Source of the DNA: Undaria pinnatifida
Taxonomy: Eukaryota > Sar > Phaeophyceae > Laminariales > Alariaceae
NCBI GenBank assembly: GCA_012845835.1
Contig: JABAKD010000008.1
Coordinates: forward strand, 6,618,775 to 6,682,774
Length of the DNA: 64,000 nt
Direction of reading: 5' to 3'
Shown here: positions 13,301 through 25,175 of the stretch, one piece after another
Layout: the number at the start of each line of letters is the position of its first letter
Position numbering within the stretch: the first letter of the stretch is position 1
The notes under the pieces: model-generated
What the model was told of the DNA's origin: nothing
Databases searched by the model: none
What the model saw: the letters and a program-made list of their open reading frames with translations, nothing else
Made by a program: the position numbers and the translations under genes

Positions 13301-14277
13301 AGTTTTGGATCTCTAGATCCTATACGCCCCGACTGCGATCTACAGAGTAGGTAATGTTACGTAGTCTTGTAGATCTGTAGAACCTACCAGGTATACCAGG
13401 TACGCTCTGACTGAGATGTTGTGCAAGAGTCTCATCATGCAGATTACACGCGGCTAACATGGGCACAAGAGCCGTGTCATACAGATCCCACCCGGCGAAC
13501 ATGATCAACATCTTGCAGATCTCACGTATCATAGGTCTAGATAATGAAATGGGATCTGATCTGATCTGATATGTCTGTTATATGGACACTTTTCGTTATC
13601 TTTGACGTCCACAGCGGCGGCACACATTTGTCAGGGTTGAATGATACGAGTCGCATTCGAGGTTATGGGTAATGCCGCAAGCGACAACCGAACATGTGAT
13701 CTCTCAGACAAGTCGCCTGCTGTTCGAAACCCTGGTAGGAGAAGCTAAAACGGTTCAGCAGTAGACCGTCGCTTGCTTCTCCGCACACGGGCCAGTCAAA
13801 GGCCGACACGTGCCGGCCGGGCTGCCTTGACGCTGACCTTTCCAACCATTGAATGATTGACGTTTGGATTTGGATTTCAAAGTATGATCGGCGAGCAGCC
13901 AAACCCTGCCTACAAATGTACTGCTTGCACAATATTAATAGTACCTCCCAACTCCCAACAATCCATGCGCTGCAGTCACCCATCACCCCATGGCAACGAA
14001 CCGCGGTCTCGTTGCATCGTTTTGACCGTCCCATTATCTCACCGAGTGGGTCGAACAAGCCACCAGTCTCCACATCCGCGCCTATCATATCCTGCACGGA
14101 CATTCGAACGACACCATCACCAGGCGATTGTTGTCGCCGAACAACGCGCGTTCGATCGGTGTCCGCGGCGATAGCCATGCGGGCATTTTGCCCCCATCTT
14201 CGCGCGGTTTGTGGAACGACGAAGCCTCCGCAGCAACGAACGAGACCAAGCAACGCCAGCGCTAGAAAACGACACAT
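10323..14277 (-). CDS. Chlorophyll a/c light-harvesting complex protein, plastid-targeted
   Basis: Four exons were assembled by splice signals: 14277-14043, 12156-12095, 11813-11625 and 10607-10413, joined in phases 1, 0 and 0. The product binds chlorophyll and carotenoid in the thylakoid membrane and passes excitation energy to the photosystems. It begins with a hydrophobic signal peptide (FLALALLGLV), then CGG before FVVP. A phenylalanine just after the cleavage point is the ochrophyte plastid-import signal. Helix 1 holds AVELKHGRVAML, helix 2 spans ETQSVVLALLCIGVIEL, and helix 3 holds MAELKHGRLAMVAVVG. The two ELKHGR copies are the paired chlorophyll-ligand/salt-bridge motifs of the family. 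The three-helix layout fits LHC proteins (about 200 residues mature). The C-terminus is uncertain: reading past 10413 gives 29 atypical residues before a stop at 10323-10325, so a last exon may be missed. I cannot assign the LHCF, LHCR or LHCX subfamily. Confidence 0.88.
10413..10607 (-). CDS. Light-harvesting gene exon 4 (helix 3)
   Basis: The exon is 65 codons. It reads DYVDRAPGELGDFGAF, then MAELKHGRLAMVAVVG, then EGPVEQLFSGK. The acceptor (GGTAAG before GACTAC) lacks a strong pyrimidine tract, so the 5' edge could be a little different; an AG 12 bases inside the exon is an in-frame alternative. After GGAAAG comes GTCAGC, a possible donor. If it is not used, the frame runs to the stop at 10323-10325. 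Confidence 0.8.
11625..11813 (-). CDS. Light-harvesting gene exon 3 (helix 1 end, helix 2)
   Basis: The exon is 63 codons, in phase 0 at both ends, with acceptor ATGCAG before GTGGCA and donor AAGCAG before GTGAGG. It reads VAMLAMTGILVQ, then a loop with FPGFPPFD, then a hydrophobic helix with ETQSVVLALLCIGVIEL. Confidence 0.92.
11860..12060 (+). repeat. Degenerate CAGTACAG repeat in light-harvesting intron 2
   Basis: The units vary around CAGTACAGC and CGGTACAGC and run up to the exon 2 donor side. It is simple-sequence expansion in an intron with no coding signal. Confidence 0.75.
12095..12156 (-). CDS. Light-harvesting gene exon 2 (start of helix 1)
   Basis: The exon is 62 bases long, with acceptor CGGCAG before GATTCTCG and donor CGG before GTGAGA. 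It completes a glycine codon from exon 1 and reads FSKDEPSLFRRRAVELKHGR, the stroma-side start of helix 1 with the E-x-x-H-x-R ligand motif. Confidence 0.92.
13262..13560 (-). repeat. Dispersed repeat shared with GTPase intron 3
   Basis: In reverse complement this reads GCCGGGTGGGATCTGTATGA, then CGGCTCTTGTGCCCATGTT, then CTTGCACAACATCTC. It matches the repeat at 17285-17385 (GGGTGGGATAGGCATGACG, TGCGCACATGTTTGCCG, CTGCACAACATTTC). Both copies carry GATCTACAG(AG)TAG motifs at one side. It lies in light-harvesting intron 1. Confidence 0.6.
14043..14277 (-). CDS. Light-harvesting gene exon 1 (signal and transit peptide)
   Basis: This exon holds 78 codons plus one base. I chose the ATG at 14277-14275 because a hydrophobic signal peptide follows immediately; an in-frame ATG further upstream at 14379 adds 34 non-hydrophobic residues. 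The exon ends GACCCACTCG before the donor GTGAGA, within the FDPLG motif that opens the mature LHC domain. Confidence 0.88.
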
Positions 14278-14832
14278 GGCAGTCTTGGAACTTGGAACGT
14301 GTGAACTACCACCGTAGATACTCTCCAAGCTCCAAACGAGTGCTCTTGCAGCCGTGCTGCATTTTTTATTTGGTTTCATTGGTGCTTATATATATTTGTT
14401 GGCGTTTTCATCACGGAATAACTACACCATAATCCCCCCGCATCGAGATAGACAACGACGACACACACACGGCTGTGCAACTCTCGGCCCCTCACCGCTC
14501 CAGCATCTCGTCGTTGACAAGAGCCACGGCACTTACCTCCTACACCTCTCTTCTGCCTGGTGGTTGAAGGAGTACCTCCGCAAGGTTCGTCGCCTAAGGT
14601 GTCAAGTTTCTCGTTTTTGCGACGCTGCTCATCCGATGTGTTGGTGGCCCCCAAGCGTCTTACCACTCTGTCCCGAAATATAAATACCATGTTTCGTTTA
14701 ACATTCATATATATTCGGTTCTTATGTTTTAGGATACAGCGGTGCTTTTGATGCCCCCCCTCACGACTTGACCTCATGACCTGTCGACCTCCCCGCACGT
14801 GTGCGTCTCAGCGAAGGCAACCCGCGGCGGCC
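14278..14832. promoter_or_regulatory. Divergent promoter region between the two genes
   Basis: Only 555 bp separate the two start codons, which point away from each other. A TATATATA run lies at 14387-14395, about 110 bp from the light-harvesting ATG. A CATATATATTCGG run lies near 14705-14717, about 120 bp from the GTPase ATG. Either could act as a TATA element; no transcription start can be proven from sequence. Nothing else in the stretch resembles a gene. Confidence 0.6.
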
Positions 14833-14898
14833 ATGGTAAAGAAGAAGGGGAAGTCGGGGCGGACAAGCCTGAAGCAGAAGTACAAAATCAAGAAGAGG
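14833..14898 (+). CDS. GNL3L: GTPase exon 1 (start; basic N-terminus)
   Basis: This exon holds 22 codons from the ATG in GCGGCCATGG to the donor AGG before GTGAGA. It encodes the lysine-rich start [10 protein letters not shown] and then [11 protein letters not shown], typical of the Grn1 N-terminal domain and likely a nucleolar localisation signal. Confidence 0.93.
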
Positions 14899-17800
14899 GT
14901 GAGAGATGCAGGGTGGAAAGAGGGCATTGGAGGCTATTGCACGGTCGCTCGATACTGGCACCAGCATTTCGTTTCGAGTGGCTTGTAGAGGCAGACGTGC
15001 ATCCTTGCACCAAACCCTCTGGTACAGCAGTCTACAGCATAGTAGCAGGCCTTCGCTTACCGGTATGCAAGTGTCTCCCTTCTCCGTCCCCGCTCGCCAC
15101 GTACAGCGTACAGCCCGCAATCGCCGTTAGAGTCTACATAGATGATAGATGCGCATGTACTCGTGGTGTACTGGCGCAGAGCAGACGGCGACAGTAGTGC
15201 CAACGTGTTTGAGTACTGGCAACGAGCCTGCAGGCGTGGGGAGGCGCAGGGTTTTTGTCAGCTGCTGCACCCTACCTGGTATCATATACACCACGCATTG
15301 AAAACTCTATTACGCCGTCATATCATAGCAACATTACAGATTGCTGTACTCGAGCAGCCGCGGACAGCAGCAGTGCGAGCAACCAGCTGCGTGCGTGAAG
15401 CCCGCTGCGGGCTTGGGGTCGTTAGTTTTGCATCGGGGGCGTTGTTACCACTGCAAGAAGTTTTCAACTCTAGTTCCAAGTACATTGTCCCCAGAACGTG
15501 GGTGGAGTGGTGAAGGTACGAAGCAAAAAGGTGCTTTCGAGGGTTGACCACAGAGCTGGGATGATAAGTTGAGTCTGGATGCTATCCTTCATTCTGGTCG
15601 GTGTCGGGCAAAGATAATGTGATCAGTTTTGATGTTTTGATGGCCTGGAGTATTTTGCAGCAACGAGATACTGCTGCACTCGTATTTATAAGCATACGAT
15701 TCCAGAGTCCTCTGTTTGCAACAGGGAGCAGGGGGTACAGTACATGAACAAACGGCGGTATAGCCAGTGCAGAACGCAGGAGCACGTGCGGCTATCACTG
15801 TCGCGCCTTGGCAGACTGCATATTTCCCCTAGTTTGCCTTGACGGATGCCAAACTACTTTGAATACTGTTACCTAGTACCAGTAGGTTTTCGTGTGGAAC
15901 ACTCGGACCTACACCCTTGACCGGTGCACGTTTCCCCTTGACAAACATGTCTCCTGACTCCTGACCCCTGATATATTTTACGTCAACATTCCGACCAACC
16001 AACCAACCAAGCAACCAACCAACCATTGAACGAACTGACCAACCAATCATCCAACCAGCCCACTGACTGATTCGATCGACGATATCTTGGTTCGTGTTTA
16101 GGTGGCCGAGCACCACCGCAAGCAGCGCAAGGAGGCCAAGAAGAACCCGACCACAGGCCGCAAGATCAAGGACCCCGGGATTCCTAATTCTTTGCCTTTC
16201 AAGGAAGAGGTGCGTAGGAGCAGTGCGTTTCACTGCTTTCATAGAGCTCTACGTGTGTACCTTACGATATTGTAGGTGAAAGAGGTGGTAGTGGTATCGG
16301 TTTTGTTGTTGCTGTTCTTGTTTTTTAGGCTTGGTTGTCTTGACGATATTGCAGCGTCAGCCATATGCATAATCATTCTCAACTTAACAATACTCCTGGA
16401 AAAATGCAAGTTGTTGCTTCCCCATCCCGCGTTAGACCCCGGGGGTCATTCGGGATACATCCCCTCTTTTTGATGGTGCCGCTATTGTGCAGCTTCAACG
16501 ATTAATGTTTCCATGCTGCTGCCGTTGCAACGAAACTCTTTTTCGATGTTATTTTTGTTATTGGCGTTCTGAAGGAATATTGGCTGCTTTTCTTGACCCC
16601 CGCGGCGTCGTCGTCCTGCAAAGACGCCTCTTCCCTTCCCCCTATAGGTGGTGGCCGCAGACGGCCGAACAGGAAGGAGATGAAATAAACAAAAAGTTTT
16701 GTGTAAAATGGAAGAAGCATAATGAGCGCCCAAATGTTGGATGTGGCTCTATTAAGAGTAGAAACGGTGCTCCGTTTTGAACGTGATTCGTGGTCACTGG
16801 CCAAATGACTCAAGACAAGCAACCAATCCCCATCTCCCGCTCCCCCACGGCTTCTTCCCTCCCCCCGCTCCTCCCACAGGTTCTCGCGGAAATCGCGTTC
16901 GCGAAAAAGAGGAACGAGGACCGCAAGGTCTTGGCGAAGGAGAAACGGCGAGCGGAAATGGTGGGTAGCGGGGGGGGGGTAGGACGGAGGTTATCACGCA
17001 CATACACACACTTACGTCGTTTTGTCGTTCGGATACAACATTCCATGTATTTCATTGGACGGTTCAAATCCGCTTTTTCTTGTCCGCATCTTTCGGGCGG
17101 GATATATCCGTGATTAATATCATGTGACCTTCACGATCTCGATCATTTTTGTTGTCGGATGGGATATCTATGACGCGGTTCGTGCGCACGTGTTTGCCGG
17201 TTGGGATCTTTTTAATACGTCTCTTGCATCCCTGATTTATATCATACCAGGTAGACATGACGTACACGATCTAGATCATGTTCGTTGTGTTCGTTGCGGG
17301 GTGGGATAGGCATGACGTGGTTTGTGCGCACATGTTTGCCGGGTGAGATCCTTATGGTACTGCTCTGCACAACATTTCATAACGGCAGATACAGATCTTC
17401 AAGATCTACAGTAGATTGTGGTGTGCAGATTAATAGCTGTATGCGAGTACACCTGTACACCTACTCATTGTTGGTCTTGGACTGGCTAAATGCATTATTA
17501 ATAGTAATAGCCCCGTTGGGATGCCAGGGACAGAAAATAAAGTGCTGAACTGAACGAGAGAGATGATTTCTGCTTCGATCCTCCATCCGAAGCAGACTGG
17601 GCTGCTGGGCTGCTGAGCTGTTGGGTAGGGGGTGCAACCCAACTGCTACTAAGACGCAAGGAGATGCCCGACAAGCGCGCAGTATGATACTACTTGAACT
17701 GCTGTGCTCGCCCGCTTTTGTTGGTTGATGAGACCACACCTGTCATGTGTTTCTTCGCTATGACTTGGTCCCATCTCCCCCTACGTAGGGTTAACCTTTT

Positions 17801-20800
17801 GTCTGTGTGTGCCTGGTACGAAATGTCAACAACATCAACACCGGTCACCCTTGGCCGGATGGGATTGCTGCTGTACCATTTTGTTTCAAATTCAGCGGCT
17901 GTTTGCTGTTACGAAACGTAAAAACACCAGCACCGCCGGCCTTTTGCCCAATGAAGGTGCTGATGCGCCTTTTTATTTGTGTTAAGCTGTACCTTTTGCT
18001 TTATGTCTTTAACTGATGTTTGTGGGGTTAATAGATGAAGAGGAGAGGGCTGACTCCCGATGGACAAACGTTGGAGGGGCTCGTGGCCGGAGCGAACAAA
18101 TGCCAAGAGGAGTTCGACAAAGTGGAGGCGGGAAGAGTCGTGGTGAGTCACGGGGATGGAGACGGGGTGACATGATCGCGCTATGAAATACTCGGTGCAG
18201 CAGGAGCAGCTACGGTTGTAGTAGGTGCTCGATAGAGCTACAGCAGTAGTGGTAGATGCTCTAGAGCTGCAGCAGTTGCAGGTGTTTTAGAGCTACAGCA
18301 GTGGTAGCAATAGTAGTAGATGCTGTAGAACCACAGCCGCTACATTACTAGTAGATTATTTGGAGCTACAAAAGTAGCAGTACACCACACTAGCGTTGGC
18401 GGTCCATAGTCGTGGTCGTCGTATCTCACTGTGCCTCTTGAGGTCTGCGATGGAGTGCTGCAGATGCTTGCACATCTCGACGGCTGCCTCTATGTTGTTG
18501 GCTGGCCCACGGTGGCAACCTCCTCCAGCGTTGCGATAAGTTGATCGTGCGTCCAGACACACAATAAAAGACCAACTACAAAATATGAACTGCCACGCCT
18601 GCAGGAGAAACAATAACATAACATCTCTACCGCATCTAGTGCTATCATTCTGCTGCCTCTATAGCTCTAAAACATTGAGTATTAGTTTTAACTGCTGCTA
18701 TTGCTGCAGCCTTAAAGCATCCACCGCTACAGACTCTAAAGCAAGTAGCTATAAAGTGTCTGCTAACTGCTGTAGCTCTAAATCATCTGCTCCAGCTCTA
18801 AAGCAGTGGATACTCTAAAATACCTAGCTGTAAAGTGCTTGCAAACTGCTGTAGCTCTAAAGCATGTGCTCCAGCTCTAAAACTGTCGATGCTTTAGAGC
18901 TGAAGCAGATGCTTGAGAGCTACAGAGATTTGCAGACACTTTATAGCTAGGTGCTTTAGAGATCGTAGTGGTAGATGCTTTAGATGTTTTAGAGCTGGAG
19001 CAGATGCTTTAAAGCTACAGCAAGTAGCAGATACTTTTTAGCTAGGTACTGAGTCCGTAGTGGTAGATGCTTTAGAGCTGCAGCAGTAGCAACAGTTAGT
19101 ATTAATGATAGATGTTTTATAGCTACAGCGGTAGCAATATGATAGCACTAGATGCGTTAGAGTTGTTATGTTGTTGCTTTCTCCTGCGGGCGTGGCGGCT
19201 CATCTTTTGTAGTTGGTGTTTTATTGTGTGTCTGGACGCACGATCAACTTATCGCGAAGCTAGAGGAGGTCGCCGCCCTGGGCCAGCCAACGGCATAGAG
19301 GCAGCCGTCTGGATGTGCAAGCATCTGCAATACTCCATCGCAGACCTTACGAGGCACACCGAGATACGACGACCACCACTACGAACCGGCAATGCTAGTG
19401 TGGTGGGTGGACGAGAAATAATACTACTTGCCGTGGCGCAACCTGAGCGTCCGAAAAGCCTGCACCAGCGAAAAAGCGGCGGTCCACACCCTGCAGCGCA
19501 CCCAGATACAGGCCTTTCCGTGTCGATGCGCTTCGGACTGTAAAGGCCTTTTCTTTTGATGGTGTTGATACAGGCTTTTCGGGTGCTCAAGGCCAAACGC
19601 GTTTGCATCTCGGTGCGCGTGAGGCTGTGTATCGACTTTTTTCGCCGGTGGTTGTGCGAGCTATTCGGACGCTCAGGTAGCGCTACGATGAGTAGTGTCA
19701 TTTTTCTCCTACTCGCCGCACTGATTTCGCCGGTTCATGGCCGTGATTGTTGTTCCTCTGGCGGTTGGCATTTGGTTTATGCGTCTGCTGCCTGAACATC
19801 ACGACGGCTGCTTCCATGTCGTGGGCTAGTCCATGGCAACGACCACCTTCTCCGTAGTGACGAGCTGGTGTTCGTGCGTCCCGCGGATTTTGGCCTCCCA
19901 CCTCTGCTATCGCTGCCGGCAGTCAGTTTGGCAGGTTCACGATCGGCGTGAGGCTGGCGTTTACATGAGCGCGGCTAGCGACGCGGGCATCATCTGCTCG
20001 CTGGGTGCGAGGGACATGTTTTTCCTTTACTGCGTTTGCGGAGGCCGTTACTGTGTCTACGGATAAATAAACCTAGGTGGTTTGTTAGCCTTACGAATAC
20101 TGGTGCAGTTTGTTACCAGTACAATTTGTATAGTTATGACAGACACGTCAGCTGTGAGTTCGACCGATTGCTTTCGTTTTGTTTTGATTTGGTTTCCTTT
20201 CGTTTTTTTTTCACGTTTACAGGAAGAGCACCCGGATGAGGACGCTAGCGTGAGGCACGGGCAGAGCTCCAGGCGGGCTTACTTCCGCGAGCTGAAGAAG
20301 GTGGGTGGGTGGCTGGCTGTGTGCTACGCGGGCTTTTGCATACGGGGGGTTGACGCGTGACGCGGCCACCACCGCCGCCAAAGCCTGGTCTGCGCTTGTG
20401 CACGTGAAGGCGGTTCGGTTTGTAAATCGGCCATTTACATGGGCCTTTTTTTTAGGCCCTGTAGAAGGTCCTTATAAAGTCGTGTTGGGGGGCGTTCTTT
20501 GTAAGGCCATGTGCAAGACTCACCGGAAGGACGTTATCTTAGGTGCCTCTTAAGAAGGTGTTGTAGAAGGACACTCAGAAGGGCTTTTTTGAAGGCAGCT
20601 AGAAGGACCTTCAGGAAGCCCTTCTTGTAGACCCCTTTTCGAAGATTTCAATAGAAGGCCCCCAGCTCGTCCCCGATGCCCTAGCTGTGCACCCAAGCTC
20701 TGCCCCAAGTGATTGGCTGCCCCTTGCGTGCATGTGCCTACCGCGAACGCGAACGCACTCACCCTGCCCTGGTTCAGCCGATCCCAACCCAAACCGACTA

Positions 20801-23800
20801 GAATCGACCCCACCCTTCGGTACCCTGCCCCACCTTACCCTACCCTACCTTACATTAGCTTACGCTACCCTACCCTACCCTACCCCACCTGAACCTAACG
20901 TATACCCTGCCCTACTTTACTCTGCCTCACCGTACCGTACCTTGCCCTACTCTACCATACCTGCCCCACCCTACCTTACCGTACCGTACCTTGCTCTACT
21001 CTACTCTACCATACCTACCCTGCCCTACCTTACTTTACCCCACCGTCCCCTCCCCTACCTTAGCCGTAACCTACCCGAGTCGGCCCGACCCTATCCTGCC
21101 CCTTCAGGTGGTAGAAACCGCGGACGTCATCCTGGAGGTACTGGACGCGAGGGATCCTCTCGGGAGTCGCGCGGAGGCGGTGGAAGCGGCCGTGCTCTCC
21201 AAGTCCGGCAAGAAGCTGGTTCTCGTATTGAACAAAGTGCGTGTTTTGGTGTTGGTGTTGGTTTGGAGTGTTGGTGTGGGGTATGTAGTTGGTGTGCTGG
21301 GTGGGGTTGGTACTGGCGTTGGTGTCAGTTGTTAGTATAGTGTTGGGTGCTATTATTTATTATAGAGTTTGGCGTTTTAATGGTGCTGGTGTTGCGTTGG
21401 GGTTGGTGCATTCGGTGTTGGCGTTGGTGTAGGGTGTTGGTGTGGGGTGTGGTGTGGGTAGTGATACTTGCACGCAGGCAGCCGCATGCACAACTGCAGT
21501 GTATGTAGGGATGGTACAATCGTTTTTTTGCTCTTTTTCCGGACTTAGTCCTGCGGCTGGGTTTGTGGTATTAGTTTGTTTGTTTTGGCGTGCCTTATGT
21601 TTTTTTAGCTGCCCGAAACGTACGAAGAAAACGCGACACCATTGCAATGCTACTGCAGCCCTCGCGTATACACTGTCAGAACGGCCCAACACTAAGTCCA
21701 AGGAGTTTGTCAGAGAACTATTAATATAAGTAGTTTTGAAGGGGTTAACCCATTGAGGATTGCACCTACATTTTTGAGGCCTACTTGGACCTGGTGTTGA
21801 ATGATTTATACAATGGAAATGTATCATACCTGGTACCAGGTATAGATGTTGCAAAAAGGCTACGCTCTTGTTTTTTTTTGTGTGTGTGTTTTTTTTCCTT
21901 TTTGCGGCAGGTTGACCTGGTCCCAAAGGACGTGGTGGCGAAGTGGCTCAAGTACCTCCGGCGATCGTTCCCAGCGATCGCGTTCAAGGCCTCCACGCAG
22001 GAGAACTCCTCCTCGATCAAGCAGACCAAGGCAAGAATTTGAATCTGTAATCAGAGCTGTTAATGGTGTTATACCGGTTGGTTGAATACTGATAGTGCTG
22101 TAGATTCGATATATTGGATAGATATTCTTACTGTTATGGATTGGATAGTTTGAACAGCAAATAGCAGTATTGGACAATTCGGTGTCTCGGTAGTCCAGGA
22201 AGGCATTGTACAACATCCAAATAGCGGAAGGTTCTATAAGCATGACTGCAAGAAGGGGGGGAGCATCAAGGTTTTGATTTTTCTAACATGCAGCAGTAGT
22301 ACAACATTGACTTATCCGTATCTGACCGTGGTTGCCCTGACCTTGCCTTACAGTGGTTGATCTGACCTGGTCCTGGTTGACCTGACAGGACATGCCTAGC
22401 GGACCTTTTTTTTATCTCGCTCTTACCACCCCCGTCTTTAAGGCTAGCCTTGGCCACAATTGTCGTCCCTTCTCCCCCCGGGTGTAGTACGGGGCTTCGT
22501 TTTTATCGCGCTCAGGTTCAGAATTTCCACTGCTCGTCGCACTGCACCGAATTTTGACGTTACCTGACGTAACCATGGTTGAACTAAGCTTACGTCAAAC
22601 TGACCACGGTTGACCTGACGCGATGTGACGCAGGGCTCGGCGGACAAGGCGGCGGACGGGATGCTCAACCGGTCGGGGGCTGTCGGCACGGAGGCTTTGA
22701 TGGGCGTGCTGAAGAACTACTGCCGCAGCCTCAACCTCAAGACTGCCATCACCGTCGGGGTCATCGGGTACCCAAACGTCGGGAAATCTTCGCTCATCAA
22801 TTCGCTCAAGAGGTGTGTACCCCCCCCTTTGTCGGAAGCCTTTGCTTTTCAACTCGCTCTTAAGAGTTACCCCCTCCCCCTTCCTGCCCGCCCGAAGCGT
22901 CCCCCTCCTTTTTTTTGAGACTTGTTTTGCCTGTCAACTTGCTCATGAGATATCTGTCCTCCGCCGCTGCAGCCGCCGCCGTGTCACGTGACACCACTGC
23001 CGACCCGATCCGTGTGCTCTCACTACACCCGTCCTCGATCAGCATCGATCTTGTTTGTGTTTTTTCTCCTGTATGCCGCCACGTTTGTCGCTATCCCCCC
23101 CTCCTTACTTGTTCCTGTGGTGCTGTTGGTTTTTTTCGGTTCTGTTGCATTTTGCGGCGGCGGCGGTGGCGGCGTTTTTTTCGTGGGATGGGGGTACAGG
23201 TCGAAAGCGGTGGGTGTATCGGCCACGCCGGGGTTCACGAAGTCGATGCAGGAGATTCACCTTGACAAGACGGTGAGCAAAAACTGAGTTTATATCGTTT
23301 ATAAGGCTTTCAATTTAAGAACTTTACGGAACGTACAAATATGAAAATATGCCTAGAATGATACATTTGCAAAAATTACAAAAATACGATACCTGGTACA
23401 AGGTTCCCCGCTGACGTGCAACGCAACGCTAAGTCAACGCGATTCCAAGATCATCGGACAATGGAAGGGTCGGTCGAAGCGATTTTTTTTGTTGTTTGGT
23501 CATGGTAGTGGCCCTAAATCAATACCTGGCACGTACGTACCACGTACGTAAGAAGGCTGACGGCTGACGTCGGGACGCCGAACTAAACAAATTGCGATGT
23601 CAACAACTTGTTCTACAGCTAGCCGCTGCTGTAGCAGCACTTTTAATGTATTTTCCACCCGATATTGCGTCGTTGCGGACCACAGCGTTGAATGCTGTGA
23701 TATAAGCGTTGTATCAGCGCACCAACTATTTAACGTTGCGGACCGTGGTGCTGATCGCTGCAGTATCAGCATCGAAACAAACAAATGCTGAATACTCGGC

Positions 23801-25141
23801 TTCGAATGGCTCATCGAGTGATGCGCACGCTGGATTGCCCCTTTTCGAGCCCCCAAACCCCTCCCTATACTCAATTCAAGTTATCTGTTCCCGCAAACGG
23901 CTTTCCAGTTGTGAAGGGGTTAGCGCGATTCCAAGACCATCGGACAATGGAAGGGACGGCCGAAGTGAATATGTCATGATACTATAATAGCACTAAATTT
24001 ATACCTGTGGTATGCTACGTGTATACGAACGTAGCGGGGCTGGCGGCTGACGCTGGAAGGGAAAATGGTATAAATGCGACGATGTCAACGTTTGTCAACG
24101 TGTATTCTACGGGCGGGGGCATGTATGTATTTCCCTTCAGACAGTAGTATAATACCTATTTGACAAAACGTAGTTGCACGGCCCCAAAGTCAGGGTTGCT
24201 CAATTAAGCCCCTTGAAACCAACGCCACCACAGTAGTTCTTCTCCATGCCACATACCCGGGGATGCGAATAATGCTGTGCTCGCGCTCTCGGATGCACAG
24301 AAGAAGGCTGCAGTGTTGCTTTTGATCAATCCTGCCATCAGGAGTTGTCCCCGTGCGGTCTGGCTCGATATATCTGTAGCTCTGAGCGTATTATCTTCTA
24401 TCCCAGTACACAGATACACCGGTAGTAGTTGTAGTCGAGTTGTCGTAGTGCTCATTGCTATCGTAGCGACGGCATGTGCCAGCCGCAAAATCTACTCATA
24501 CATGCACTGTAGACAAAGAGACGGAGGTATAATACCTGGTACCCAGCATGCTATATATGTCCATAGTTTCCAGGCACATATTGAGCTGCCCCCCCCGCCC
24601 CCCCCGCCCCCAATAATTTACTGGTGCCAAAACCGTCAGATTTATCCCCTCGAAAGGATTTATAGCTTACATGCACAAATTGCCCCCTTTCCCCCCCCCC
24701 CCCCCCCCTCCAAACCCGCTCGCTTTTGATCAAAACCAGGCCCCCACGTCCTTCAAAACTCCGCCCCACCCCCCTCACCGGTTATTCGACTTACAAGATT
24801 CACTTGATCAAAGGTTACATTTCCCTTCACAGCTGTCAGATTTTGTCCCCCTCAGAAACGGGTTTTATAGTTTCCGCGCACAGACTGACTAAAATCATCC
24901 TGTTGACCCTGATAGCTACACTGTAGTTGTAAGGGGAGTCGCCGACCTATATCCTTAATGAGGACACACAACTCGTAATGCGCGCGATCGGAGTATCACA
25001 CACAGCTTGCAAAGATGAGTTTCGACGAAATCTTCGATCTCACAGCTGGAGTGTATTTTCATTTTTTATAATATGTTCCAAGGACTCCAGCACCTTTGTG
25101 TGACCACGGACTCTAGATTTTTGACAAGAGTTAATGTGAAA

Positions 25142-25175
<34 letters not shown>

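Noticed and set aside
13663-14379. Light-harvesting exon 1 as a single 238-codon protein
   Set aside because: The frame passes through the donor at 14042 and loses family similarity at that point; splicing to 12156 restores it.
18240-19120. CRISPR-like GTTTTAGAGCTA repeats
   Set aside because: The similarity to a Cas9 guide scaffold is coincidental. The repeats are irregular, occur in both orientations as part of a fold-back, have no constant spacers, and lie in an intron of a eukaryotic gene.
24204-24488. Open frames on both strands in intron 9
   Set aside because: A faint resemblance to retroelement text ([12 protein letters not shown]) could not be extended in either direction; too weak to annotate.
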